A DNA stretch of 13,174 nt from an uncultured Trueperaceae bacterium (GCA_937911855.1 CALDPK010000227.1:1-13174), one strand, 5' to 3'; numbered from the stretch's first letter, positions 1 through 6,929 are shown. The notes: a model not told the origin generated them from the sequence alone. A program made the numbers and translations.

Positions 1-35
1 GAGCGAAAACCCTCGGACGACCGGAGGACCCACGC

Positions 36-449
36 ATGGACCACATCGAACGAGTCGCAGACCGAGCCGACCGACGGAGGGCGAGGTGGTGGTCGGCCGT
101 CGTCGTGGTCGCCGCCCTGGCGGTGGCCGCGTGTGGGAGCGACGGGGGCTCCACGACCACCGATGCGAGCGGCGCGGCGCCCGGTGCGTCGGGCGAGGCG
201 GCCGGAGGGTCGTTCCCCGTCGTGGTGGAGGGAGCCAACGGTCGGGTCGAGGTCCCCGCCCGCCCCGAGCGGATCGTGTCGCTGTCGGCCTCGCTCACCG
301 AGATGCTCTTCGCCATCGACGCCGGCGACCAGGTCGAGGCCGTCGACGCCTACTCCAACTACCCGGAGGAGGCGCCGGTCACCGACCTCAGCGCCTTCCG
401 ACCCAACGTGGAGGCGGTCGCCGCCTACGACCCCGACCTGCTCACGCTG
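36..449 (+). CDS. Periplasmic binding lipoprotein (BtuF/FepB-like), N-terminal fragment only
   Basis: This is the front of an ABC-transporter substrate-binding lipoprotein of the cobalamin/ferric-siderophore class. Residues 1-20 are Arg-rich. A hydrophobic segment (about 20-32) leads into a VAAC lipobox with lipid-acceptor Cys33, then a Gly/Ser/Thr/Ala linker of the kind usual in actinobacterial lipoproteins. From about residue 60 it reads like the start of a periplasmic-binding domain (VPARPERIVSLSASLTEMLF, SNYPEEA, VEAVAAYDPDL). The ATG at 36 is preceded by GGAGGA. Family members are about 300 residues or more. Here the match stops near residue 136 and the same frame continues as the C-terminal half of Obg. 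Third codon positions are almost all G or C, more extreme than in the rest of the window. I read it as foreign sequence joined at about 441-460, most likely an assembly chimera. Confidence 0.75.
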
Positions 450-1022
450 CCTGCTGCCATCGTGCTGAACAAGGCTGACCTGGCCAACCCGGACGAGATC
501 GCGCAGATCACCACGGAGCTCACCACGTTCGGCCTGCCGGTCATGACGATCTCCGCACTTGAAGGTGACGGCATCGACGAACTGCGCCGCGCCCTGTTCG
601 AGCTTCTGCCCGACCGGCCCGTCCTTCCTGCGACGAAGGTCAGGCGCATCACCGAGGGCGGCCCGGGCCTGTCCGTCAAACGCACTCCCGAGGGCTGGGT
701 TGTCAGCGGACACGAGATCGAGCAGATCGTGGCCCGCTTTGATACGGGCAACCGTGAGGCGGTCTCGTACCTGGCACATCACTTCCGGAAGCTGGGCCTG
801 AACAAAGCCTTGAAGCAGGCGGGTGCCCGTGACGGCGATGACGTTTTCCTTGGCGACGCAGTGTTTGAATACTTCGATGAGACGGCAGCACCCCAGCCTG
901 AAGAGGAAGCCGACGACGCTGTCGTACACGACGACGACCTCTTCGAGTCAGGTCCCGATGGGGACCAGGGTCCGGAAATTGACGAAGACCGGCACGGTGG
1001 AGACGAACAGCCAACCCGGTGA
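450..1022 (+). CDS. obg: GTPase Obg/CgtA, C-terminal part (5' half missing)
   Basis: This is the C-terminal part of the ribosome-associated GTPase Obg, which acts in 50S maturation and stress control. Visible features are the guanine-specificity motif NKAD (G4), the ISAL motif (G5), a linker rich in Pro and Arg, and the OCT domain (VVSGHEIEQIVARFDTGNRE, then YLAHHFRKLGLNKALKQAG and the GDAVFEYFDE signature). An acidic Asp/Glu-rich tail ends at a TGA at 1020-1022. The glycine-rich Obg fold and the G1-G3 motifs are absent and are replaced by the lipoprotein fragment. Intact Obg is usually 400-500 residues, so only about the last 190 are here. The yqeK start overlaps its 3' end, which places obg first in the operon. 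The exact junction base cannot be fixed by eye. Confidence 0.85.
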   Translation, partial: PAAIVLNKADLANPDEIAQITTELTTFGLPVMTISALEGDGIDELRRALFELLPDRPVLPATKVRRITEGGPGLSVKRTPEGWVVSGHEIEQIVARFDTGNREAVSYLAHHFRKLGLNKALKQAGARDGDDVFLGDAVFEYFDETAAPQPEEEADDAVVHDDDLFESGPDGDQGPEIDEDRHGGDEQPTR

Positions 1023-1602
1023 ACCAGCCGCTGCTGCCATCTGCTCCCGTCCGGAAGTGGCAGACTGGTGCGGGAAGGTGCGCGCCCTGCTCACTGCTGA
1101 GCGGTTCGGTCACGTCATGCGGGTAACCGAGCTTGCACATGAGCTGGCTGTCGCGAACGGTTTCACGGAGTCCGAGATCAGGGCCACGCTGCTGGCGGCG
1201 GTCCTGCATGATTCGGCCCGCGAGCTGCCAGCCGAACAGCTGTTCCGGCTCGCGCCGCCTGAAAGCCAGATGGAGATTGACTATCCTCTCACAGTCCACG
1301 GGCGGGCAGCCCGTACAATGGCTGAACAGTGGGGCGTAACTGATGAACGGGTACTTTCAGCCATCGAAGGGCACGTATTCGGCGTCCGGGAACACAACCG
1401 GATCGGAGTTGCCGTGTACGTAGCCGACGTTTCCGAGCCGGGCCGCAAGGTCAACGGCCACATCCGTGAGCTGGCGTTCAAAGACCTGACCGCTGCCTAC
1501 CGCCTGGCCGTCAACGCCAAGGTGGAGTATCTCAGGTCCGTCGGCAAGCCCATCCATCCCGATACCCTGCAGGCGTATGAGGAGACCCACCCTGCTCCGT
1601 AG
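997..1602 (+). CDS. yqeK: HD-domain hydrolase of the YqeK family (probable Ap4A hydrolase)
   Basis: About 201 residues, the usual length for YqeK, an HD-domain metalloenzyme that splits diadenosine tetraphosphate symmetrically to ADP in characterised members. With the start at GTG 997 the metal-site pattern is visible: FGHV (His39), LLAAVLHD (His71-Asp72), TVHG (His101), AIEGHVFG (His126; most members have HTTG here) and YVADVSEPGR (Asp144). The start is uncertain. No ATG lies between 997 and the HD core, and an ATG at 958 in the same frame would add residues that are merely the other reading of the Obg acidic tail. It overlaps obg by 26 bp and the following LCP gene by 26 bp, so it is translationally linked on both sides. 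nadD, a common neighbour of yqeK in other bacteria, is not between obg and yqeK. Confidence 0.85.
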   Translation: METNSQPGEPAAAAICSRPEVADWCGKVRALLTAERFGHVMRVTELAHELAVANGFTESEIRATLLAAVLHDSARELPAEQLFRLAPPESQMEIDYPLTVHGRAARTMAEQWGVTDERVLSAIEGHVFGVREHNRIGVAVYVADVSEPGRKVNGHIRELAFKDLTAAYRLAVNAKVEYLRSVGKPIHPDTLQAYEETHPAP

Positions 1603-2911
1603 TTCCCGCTGGCTTCAGATCCTGGGCGTGCTGATCGCACTCGCCGGCCTGGTGGGGTTCTGGTGGCCGCGTGAACCTGAACGGCTCACGCGCACCGTGC
1701 AGCAGGAAGGGCTCGTCAACCCTGCAGGCGAAACGTTCCAGGCCAGCATCGTAATCGCCGGCCGCGACTTCGATGCCACCAGTTACGCCAGCGGCTGCCG
1801 CTGGGTCAACGGTGAATGCATCCGGGACCGCACCGGCACCTTCCAGCCCAGCAACCGCACCGACACGATCCTCTACGTGAACATTGTCGGTGACAACATC
1901 AGCGTTGTCGCCATCCCCAGGGACCTTTACCTGAGCGACTGGCGGGTCAAGATCAACGCGATGCTGCTGTACCGCCAGGCGGACGGGCTGCGCGAGGCAG
2001 TCCAGGACGTGCTGGGCGTGCCGGTCGACTACTACGCGATCGTGGACATCAACATCTTCCAGAGCGTCGTGGACGCCCTGGGCGGGATCGACGTCAACGT
2101 GCCGTACCGCATGTACTACCGCGACAGCGCAGCCGGACTGCTGATCGACCTCGAAGAAGGTCCACAGAGGCTGAATGGCGAGCAGACAGCCGGCTTCGTC
2201 CGTTTCCGCAACACCGCCCGTGGCGACATCGACCGGATCGACAACGTCAAGCTGGTCGTGTACGCCATGCTGCAGCGGGTGAAGGAGCTGAACGTGCGCG
2301 CCGCAGGCTCGGTGCCGCAGCTGCTGGATGCCTATTTCGATCAGGTCGACACCAACATCGACCTGAGCCTCCTGACCCGGCTTTTGCCAAGGCTGACGAG
2401 CCTGCAGCTTACTGAAGTTGCTACCCTGCCGGTGACCTCCGAGTACCGCGTGGAGAACGTCGGCGTTGTCGTGGGTTACGACCCGCAGCAGGTCGAGACT
2501 TTCCTGGCGGAACTGCATGGAGGCACCGCGCGGACCTTCTCGTCCGTTCCGGAAGTCAGCGTGATGGTGACGAACCGGAGCGGCGCCGAGGGGATGGAGG
2601 AGTGGATGAAGGACAGACTGGTTGCACTCGGCCTCGATGAGGCCAACATCATGGTCCGCAGCGGTGAACTCGATCCCAACCCCACGCGCATCCTGGCCAC
2701 CGGCGCCAGCTGGAATGACGCCGACTTCCTGGTGGGGCTGCTCGATGCCGGCAAACAGCAGGTTGACAGATTGCCATCCAGCGACGGCCGCCAGGTCGAC
2801 CTTGAACTCGTACTGGGCGCAGAAGCCCGCCACACGGCCGGCTGGTCGGACGACATCGTCGCCGCAGCCCTGCCTGAACCGACCAATGTTCCGCTGAACG
2901 CGGACGAATAG
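1577..2911 (+). CDS. LytR-CpsA-Psr (LCP) family cell-wall glycopolymer transferase
   Basis: A 444-residue membrane-anchored protein. It has a short basic N-terminus, one transmembrane segment (about residues 12-30) and an extracytoplasmic LCP domain (about 90-230). LCP signatures are RTDTILYVNI (Arg94, Asp96), VVAIPRDL (Arg115), KIN (Lys125), VDALGGIDVNVP, and RLNGEQTAGFVRFR followed by RGDIDRID. These arginines and aspartates bind the pyrophosphate of the lipid-linked donor in characterised LCP proteins, which transfer glycopolymers to peptidoglycan. A LytR_C domain follows at about 325-420 (VSVMVTNRSGAEGMEEW onward), ending in an acidic tail. The ATG at 1577 lies inside the yqeK 3' end, in a GAGGAG-rich context. 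In this organism the protein could anchor the secondary polymer that SLH domains bind, but that link is inference. Confidence 0.92.
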   Translation: MRRPTLLRSSRWLQILGVLIALAGLVGFWWPREPERLTRTVQQEGLVNPAGETFQASIVIAGRDFDATSYASGCRWVNGECIRDRTGTFQPSNRTDTILYVNIVGDNISVVAIPRDLYLSDWRVKINAMLLYRQADGLREAVQDVLGVPVDYYAIVDINIFQSVVDALGGIDVNVPYRMYYRDSAAGLLIDLEEGPQRLNGEQTAGFVRFRNTARGDIDRIDNVKLVVYAMLQRVKELNVRAAGSVPQLLDAYFDQVDTNIDLSLLTRLLPRLTSLQLTEVATLPVTSEYRVENVGVVVGYDPQQVETFLAELHGGTARTFSSVPEVSVMVTNRSGAEGMEEWMKDRLVALGLDEANIMVRSGELDPNPTRILATGASWNDADFLVGLLDAGKQQVDRLPSSDGRQVDLELVLGAEARHTAGWSDDIVAAALPEPTNVPLNADE

Positions 2912-2919
2912 GAGCTGAC

Positions 2920-3264
2920 TTGACTTACGAAGAGATGGTGCAGAACATCGTCGATACCCTCGACGACCGCCGTGCGAAAGACATCACGGTCCTCAACCTC
3001 AGCAGCGTGTCCGAAACGCTGGACTACTTCATAATCGCCACCGGTGAATCGACCCTGCAGATAAAGGCGCTCGAGGAATCAGTGCGTGAAACGCTGAAGG
3101 AGAAGGGCGAAATGCCCAAAGGTGTCGAAGGACCGTCGGACCGCTGGATCCTGGTTGATTACGGCCCCGTAATAGTGCACCTGATGAGCCGTGAAGCCCG
3201 GACGTTCTATGACCTGGAAGGACTCTGGGCCGATGCCGAGCGGGCGGACTTCACCCCGGCCTGA
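2920..3264 (+). CDS. rsfS: Ribosomal silencing factor RsfS
   Basis: 114 residues, full length for the RsfS/Iojap/YbeB family. RsfS binds ribosomal protein uL14 and blocks joining of the ribosomal subunits when nutrients are short. Family blocks are visible: DRRAKDITVLNLSSVSETLDYFIIATGES, then EGPSDRWILVDYGPVIVHLM and the C-terminal EARTFYDLEGLWADAE. The start is a TTG at 2920, supported by AGGAG at 2910-2914 with 5 nt spacing. That site overlaps the stop codon of the LCP gene, so the two are coupled. The common DYG-VVVH motif is intact here as DYGPVIVH. Confidence 0.95.
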   Translation: MTYEEMVQNIVDTLDDRRAKDITVLNLSSVSETLDYFIIATGESTLQIKALEESVRETLKEKGEMPKGVEGPSDRWILVDYGPVIVHLMSREARTFYDLEGLWADAERADFTPA

Positions 3265-3616
3265 GCCGACCCCGCCAGGCCGCAACTGGGCTGAACGGCT
3301 GGCCCGCTGCCACCTGGAAAGCCAGGGCATGACCCTGCTGGCCGCCAATCATACCGAGAAGGGTGGCGAGCTGGACCTGGTGCTCAGGGAAGACGCCACG
3401 GTCGTGTTCGTCGAAGTGCGCCAGCGGCGCAGCGGCAGCCACGGCACTGCCGCTGAATCACTTGACGCACGCAAGCTGCTTCGCCTGCGCAGGACCGCCA
3501 GGCTGTTCCTGCTGCGGACGTTCGGCAGTGAGGACATCGAGTGCCGCTTCGACGCGGTACTCGTGAGCGGGCAACCACAACAGTTCAGCCTGCAGCATCT
3601 GAAAGGAATCGCCTGA
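3233..3616 (+). CDS. yraN: YraN/UPF0102 family nuclease-fold protein
   Basis: 127 residues, normal for UPF0102, a restriction-endonuclease-like fold family of unsettled function often found near rRNA-processing or DNA-uptake genes. The signature is clear: GRNWAERLARCHLESQGMTLL, NHTEKGGELDLVL (the GE-DL motif), VVFVEVRQRR and an ARKLLRLRRTARLFLL helix. The ATG at 3233 overlaps the rsfS end by 32 bp, so this is the last gene of the operon. A downstream GTG or TTG start near 3290 would also keep the core domain. A perfect 8-bp hairpin spans its stop codon and probably ends the transcript. Confidence 0.88.
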   Translation: MPSGRTSPRPEPTPPGRNWAERLARCHLESQGMTLLAANHTEKGGELDLVLREDATVVFVEVRQRRSGSHGTAAESLDARKLLRLRRTARLFLLRTFGSEDIECRFDAVLVSGQPQQFSLQHLKGIA

Positions 3617-3640
3617 GGAACCCCTCAGGCGTCTTTGTTG
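3611..3640 (+). terminator. Hairpin terminator over the yraN stop codon
   Basis: GCCTGAGG at 3611-3618 pairs perfectly with CCTCAGGC at 3623-3630 across an AACC loop and is followed by GTCTTTGTTG. The T tract is imperfect, so termination may be partial. It lies at the end of the obg-yraN operon and just before the trpF promoter. Confidence 0.6.
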
Positions 3641-3641
3641 G

Positions 3642-3650
3642 TGCAACAAT
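3642..3650 (+). promoter_or_regulatory. Extended -10 element for leaderless trpF, with overlapping dyad
   Basis: TGC followed by AACAAT (four of six matches to TATAAT) ends 7 nt before the ATG at 3658, the spacing expected if the transcript starts at or next to the ATG. No -35 is clear. The element sits inside a short dyad, TTGTTG-GTG-CAACAA (3635-3649), which could be an operator. Support is moderate and comes mainly from similar spacing at lapA and thyX. Confidence 0.4.
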
Positions 3651-3657
3651 GAAACAC

Positions 3658-4293
3658 ATGCGAGTCAAGATCTGCGGCATCACCAGCGTGCAGGACGCCC
3701 GGCTGGCCGAAGAAGCCGGCGCGGATGCCGTCGGCCTGATACTGGCTGAAGGCTCGAAACGGCAGCTTTCCCCCGCTGCGGCTGCAGTGGTCGCGGAGTC
3801 GCTGAGCCCGTTCACATCGGTGGTCGGCGTGTTCCGCAACCAGCCGCTTGACTTCGTTCTGGAGACGGCTGCCCGCCTGCGGCTTGCAGCCGTGCAGCTG
3901 CACGGGGACGAATCAGCGCAGTTCACAGCTGCGGTGCGGGAGCGTTTCAGGGTGATCAGGGCCGTGGCGTACCGGCCGGACCTGACGGTTCAGGCGCTGC
4001 AGTCACTGCCGGCCGACGCAATCCTTCTGGACGCCCCCCAGCCCGGTTCGGGCATTGCCTTCGACTGGGATTCCGCTGCCGCCACTTTCAGGGGGATGCA
4101 CGGACTGATTCTTGCCGGTGGCCTGAACCCTGCGAATGTAGCTGAAGCGGTAACCCGTTTCGCTCCGGCAGCGGTCGACGTGGCCAGTGGGGTGGAAGCC
4201 GCACCAGGCATAAAGTCGCCGGAACTCGTACGGAGTTTCCTGGCGGCTGCCCGGAGTCCGCTTCCGCTATCCACAGGCAGGAGTGTGTGTTGA
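3658..4293 (+). CDS. trpF: Phosphoribosylanthranilate isomerase
   Basis: A 211-residue TIM-barrel enzyme that isomerises N-(5-phosphoribosyl)anthranilate to CdRP in tryptophan synthesis. Diagnostic blocks are MRVKICGITSVQDA (general base Cys6), GADAVGLILAEGSKRQLS, VVGVFRN, LAAVQLHGDE, AILLDAPQPGSGIAFDWD (catalytic Asp), LILAGGLNPANV and VDVASGVEAAPGIKSPE. I chose the ATG at 3658 because the family normally begins there and an extended -10 lies 7 nt upstream. The in-frame ATG at 3649 would add only three residues. No other trp gene lies in the window, so trpF stands alone, with a hairpin before it. Its last codons contain a near-perfect DnaA box (4267-4275). The tail after the barrel (SPLPLSTGRSVC) is not conserved. 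Confidence 0.93.
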   Translation: MRVKICGITSVQDARLAEEAGADAVGLILAEGSKRQLSPAAAAVVAESLSPFTSVVGVFRNQPLDFVLETAARLRLAAVQLHGDESAQFTAAVRERFRVIRAVAYRPDLTVQALQSLPADAILLDAPQPGSGIAFDWDSAAATFRGMHGLILAGGLNPANVAEAVTRFAPAAVDVASGVEAAPGIKSPELVRSFLAAARSPLPLSTGRSVC

Positions 4294-4512
4294 TGGGAAC
4301 AACTGAAAATCTCGCCGAATTATCCACAGTTATCCACAGCTTTCCGCAGGCCTGTGGACAACTCGGTGGATTGCGTCCTCATCGGCTCTCATTTCAGGAA
4401 CGCCGTCCAGGACGCGTTTCCGGGCAATTTTTGCTCCGGTTGGCCCTACCAGATGCCGCATCAGCTTGTCAAGTGGGCGACGATATCCACAGGTTGCCGT
4501 GGTTTGTCCACA
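4267..4512. other. DnaA-box cluster, candidate oriC or DnaA-titration site
   Basis: Six 9-mers match the DnaA box TTATCCACA with at most one mismatch. They are CTATCCACA 4267-4275 (+), TTATCCACA 4320-4328 (+, perfect), TTATCCACA 4330-4338 (+, perfect), TTGTCCACA 4353-4361 (-), ATATCCACA 4483-4491 (+) and TTGTCCACA 4504-4512 (+). A weaker TTATGCACT lies at 4769-4777 (-). The two perfect boxes are 10 bp apart, one helical turn, so they face the same side of the DNA. Such density is far above chance in 250 bp of GC-rich DNA and is typical of chromosomal origins. Neither dnaA, dnaN nor parAB is in the window, and flanking genes on both sides run on the plus strand, so origin function is inference. 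A DnaA-binding reservoir is the main alternative. Confidence 0.7.
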
Positions 4513-4780
4513 ACTGTTACATAACCCCTCGCCGGGCAGTAAACCCGGCTGTTTTGCGCCGGAGAGGGCACGGCGCAGGCGGCCCTGCATGAGCCGCCTG
4601 GATCGCCCGGAGGATTCCCGGTGGAGCACCGGACCCCGGCAGGCCGTCGCAGCCGCCGCTGCGCCCGGCCGGGAGCCCGGAATGCCCGATTCATGGAACG
4701 ACCTGAAGTCAGTACCGGTTATGAGCAACCATATGTTGAATAGCCAGGTGGTACCCCGGTGCTGCGGTAGTGCATAACGG
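4513..4780. other. Gene-free stretch with a run of GC-rich inverted repeats
   Basis: I see no convincing coding region here: short open frames on either strand lack domain signatures and a ribosome-binding site. The stretch carries five perfect inverted repeats in about 145 bp: GCCGGG/CCCGGC (4531-4549), GCGCCG/CGGCGC (4556-4576), GGCGGC/GCCGCC (4578-4598), CCGGTG/CACCGG (4618-4632) and the palindrome CCCGGCCGGG (4664-4673). After 4680 the sequence is less GC-rich (GGTTATGAGCAACCATATG near 4718-4736). I did not find a clear promoter for the gene starting at 4781. It may be structured RNA, part of an origin, or simply a GC-rich spacer. Confidence 0.5.
4531..4555 (+). terminator. Possible intrinsic terminator downstream of trpF
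   Basis: A perfect GCCGGG/CCCGGC stem with a 7-nt loop CAGTAAA is followed by TGTTTT. It lies about 240 nt past the trpF stop and beyond the DnaA boxes, so it could end readthrough from trpF. The short T tract makes it moderate at best. Confidence 0.45.
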
Positions 4781-6424
4781 ATGAGTTTCCTCGCACCCGG
4801 TTTCCTGTGGCTGCTGGCCGCCATCCCTCTGGTCATCGCCCTGCACTTTCTGCGCAACCGGCGCAGGCACCAGGTGGTGTCAGCCATCTTCCTGTGGCAG
4901 GTCGCCAGCGAGCAGGCGAGCGTGCAGCGCCGCTTCGCGCTGTGGTGGCTGCTGCTCCTGCAGATACTTGCCATAGCCCTGCTGGCAGTGGCTCTCGCGC
5001 AACCGGTTCTGGCAGGCCGCGGCGTGCCAGACCGCGTGATAGTGATCGACGCTTCTGCAAGCATGGCAGCCCGGGATCCGGACGGTGTGCGGCTCGTGAA
5101 GGCCATTGCAGGAGCGGGTGAGCTGATCAGCGAAGGGGGTCGCGTTGCGCTCATCCGGGCCGGGTCCGACGCAACCGTGCTCACCGCACTGACCGACAGC
5201 CAGAGCGAACTGTCAGCTGCACTCGCGGGCATCCAGGCCGCTGACGCCCAGGCCGGGCTGGACCGCGCCCTGGAACTCGCGCTCGGTCTGGCACCGGGCT
5301 CGGAAGTCCACCTGTTCACCGACGAGCCTGCTCCGGCCCGCATCGGTTACACCTGGCATGGTGTCGCGGGCGCAGGCTTCAACATGGGCATCAGCACCTT
5401 CGAGCTGAGTCCACAGCAGGCATTCATCGCCATCACTTCCAGCTGGCCCCAGCCACGCCAGGTGACCGTTCAGCTGGAGCGCGACGGCCAGCCTGCCGGC
5501 AGCAGCGAGGTGCTGGTGCCCGGTGCCGGGCAAGGCAACGTGACCTTCCTGATCGAAGGTCAGTCCGGGATGTTCCGCGCCTCGCTCGAACCGCCCGAAG
5601 GCGACGCACTGCAGCTGGACGACGAAGCCTGGGCCGGCAGCCGCCAGCTGAGTTACTGGCTGGCTGACGAATCCGAGCCGCTGCTTCGGGCCATCGCGGC
5701 CGTGCCGGGCCTGGTCGAGGCACCCGCGGCCGGCAGCGCCGACGTGATCGTGGCCCGCCGTGGCAGTTTCGCCGAATCATTCACCGGCGCCAACCTGCTG
5801 ACGTTCGCTCCCCGCAGCAGCACCCCTGAGTACCGGCAGATTCGCGACTGGAACCAGGCGGATGAGCTCCTGCGGTTCGTGGACCTGATAGACGCCCAGG
5901 TGGGCCTGGACCCGGCCTGGCAGCCCGAGGAAGTACCCGGCCAGCGGGTCCTGGCCCGCAGTTCGGACTTCCGGCCGGTGATCATCGCCGGGCTCGAGGA
6001 CGGCCGTCAGGTCGTGCGGCTGGGCTTCGACCCCGCGCAGAGTGACCTGATCTACCGTCCCGCCTTCCCGACCCTGATAGCGAACATCATGGACGCCTTC
6101 CGCGGCGAAGCCACCGTCCGGCTCGGCCAGGCGCTGCCCGAGGGTGCGACCTTCGCGGGCGAGCCCGTGGACTTTGCCCTTGTGCCCGGCGTGTACGAGT
6201 ACCCGGGGGGCCAGCTCAGCGCCAGCCTGCTCAGCGCCAGCGAGTCACGACTGCCAGGGCCCGGAGCAACTGCCGCGCCGGAAGGTCAGCCTGGCAGTCC
6301 GGCAGAGGATGTAGTCATGAGCGACAGCAACCTGACCGGCTGGCTGCTGCTCCTGCTGCCACTGATCTTCGCGGCCGAATGGCTCCTGTGGAGCCGGCGC
6401 AGTGCCCGTCCCGTCCGGGCCTGA
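4781..6424 (+). CDS. BatA-like membrane protein with von Willebrand factor A domain
   Basis: 547 residues. The N-terminus (1-80) matches the BatA aerotolerance-type module: FLAPGFLWLLAAIPLVIALHFLR is the first membrane segment, and a second follows at about 52-75. A vWA domain starts at VIVIDASASM, giving the DxSxS MIDAS motif that binds a divalent metal, and continues to VHLFTDE at about residue 180. The long middle part (about 190-500) is probably extracytoplasmic. A last membrane segment (WLLLLLPLIFAAEWLLW) lies at 520-540, before a short basic tail. Family members often work with MoxR ATPases and DUF58 proteins in envelope stress or protein maturation, but neither partner is in the window. 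A 12-base unit (CTCAGCGCCAGC) repeats at 6215 and 6230, encoding LSAS twice. No Shine-Dalgarno is obvious before the ATG at 4781. Confidence 0.82.
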   Translation: MSFLAPGFLWLLAAIPLVIALHFLRNRRRHQVVSAIFLWQVASEQASVQRRFALWWLLLLQILAIALLAVALAQPVLAGRGVPDRVIVIDASASMAARDPDGVRLVKAIAGAGELISEGGRVALIRAGSDATVLTALTDSQSELSAALAGIQAADAQAGLDRALELALGLAPGSEVHLFTDEPAPARIGYTWHGVAGAGFNMGISTFELSPQQAFIAITSSWPQPRQVTVQLERDGQPAGSSEVLVPGAGQGNVTFLIEGQSGMFRASLEPPEGDALQLDDEAWAGSRQLSYWLADESEPLLRAIAAVPGLVEAPAAGSADVIVARRGSFAESFTGANLLTFAPRSSTPEYRQIRDWNQADELLRFVDLIDAQVGLDPAWQPEEVPGQRVLARSSDFRPVIIAGLEDGRQVVRLGFDPAQSDLIYRPAFPTLIANIMDAFRGEATVRLGQALPEGATFAGEPVDFALVPGVYEYPGGQLSASLLSASESRLPGPGATAAPEGQPGSPAEDVVMSDSNLTGWLLLLLPLIFAAEWLLWSRRSARPVRA

Positions 6425-6430
6425 TACAGT
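6422..6430 (+). promoter_or_regulatory. Extended -10 element for the lapA-domain gene (leaderless)
   Basis: TGA followed by TACAGT ends 7 nt before the ATG at 6438 and overlaps the stop codon of the preceding gene. No Shine-Dalgarno is present before that ATG, which fits a leaderless transcript. The same hexamer with the same 7-nt gap occurs before thyX. Confidence 0.5.
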
Positions 6431-6437
6431 TGAACCG

Positions 6438-6929
6438 ATGAGACTCAAAGGCATCCTGATCACAGTTGTCGTCATCCTGGGCGCTGCCTTCGCCGCTGTT
6501 AACTGGCAGGCACTGTTCGCGGTGCAGAGCGTGAACCTGTTCTTCACAACCGTCGACCTGCCCCTTGGCCTGGTGCTCCTGCTTCTGGCGATCGCACTCA
6601 GCCTGGTGTTCTTCCTGGTGTCGATCTTCGACCGGGCGGTGCAGCTGCGGCAGATCACCCAGCAGGAGAACACGATTTACGCATTGCGCCAGCGCCTCGA
6701 CAAGCGTCGCCTGGAAGAACTCGCCGAACTGGGCGAGAACGTGCGCGTCAGCCTGGACAACGTCATGCAGCAGGTGCGCGAGGAGAACTCCAAGCTCGAG
6801 GTCAGCCTGCGCGAGGATGTCTCGTCGTTCGAAACCCGCATGCGCGACCGCATCGACGAGCTTGATGACAGGCTTCGTGAGCGCCCGGCAATCGACCCGG
6901 CGCCCACCACCGCTCCACTCGAAGAATGA
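6438..6929 (+). CDS. LapA (DUF1049) domain inner-membrane protein with coiled-coil tail
   Basis: 163 residues. Two membrane segments, about 4-22 (ILITVVVILGAAFAAVNW) and 43-64 (LPLGLVLLLLAIALSLVFFLV), flank a short loop with the NWQ-F---VNLFF pattern of LapA-domain proteins. The cytoplasmic part (about 70-150) is a charged, heptad-like coiled coil rich in Arg, Glu and Leu, ending in a Pro/Thr tail. In E. coli the LapA/LapB system is tied to lipopolysaccharide control, but the domain alone is widespread and its role here is not known. I chose the ATG at 6438 because the first membrane segment follows directly and the extended -10 lies 7 nt upstream. The in-frame ATG at 6402 lies inside the previous gene. 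Confidence 0.78.
   Translation: MRLKGILITVVVILGAAFAAVNWQALFAVQSVNLFFTTVDLPLGLVLLLLAIALSLVFFLVSIFDRAVQLRQITQQENTIYALRQRLDKRRLEELAELGENVRVSLDNVMQQVREENSKLEVSLREDVSSFETRMRDRIDELDDRLRERPAIDPAPTTAPLEE

Noticed and set aside
36..1022. A genuine membrane-anchored lipoprotein-Obg fusion protein
   Set aside because: Half a periplasmic binding domain joined to Obg without its G1-G3 motifs could not bind or hydrolyse GTP and would place a cytoplasmic OCT domain outside the cell. Composition also changes at the join.
1532..2833. Long minus-strand open frame opposite the LCP gene
   Set aside because: It mirrors the codon pattern of the plus-strand gene, is rich in His, Val, Asp and Gln, and has no domain, while the plus strand carries a full LCP signature.
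4466..4777. Small plus-strand ORF in the spacer before the vWA gene
   Set aside because: Composition dominated by the hairpin region, no ribosome-binding site, no motif.
4330..5343. Long minus-strand open frame across the DnaA boxes and the vWA gene
   Set aside because: Ser/Arg/Ala-rich low-complexity translation with no start signal. The plus strand encodes a recognisable BatA/vWA protein.
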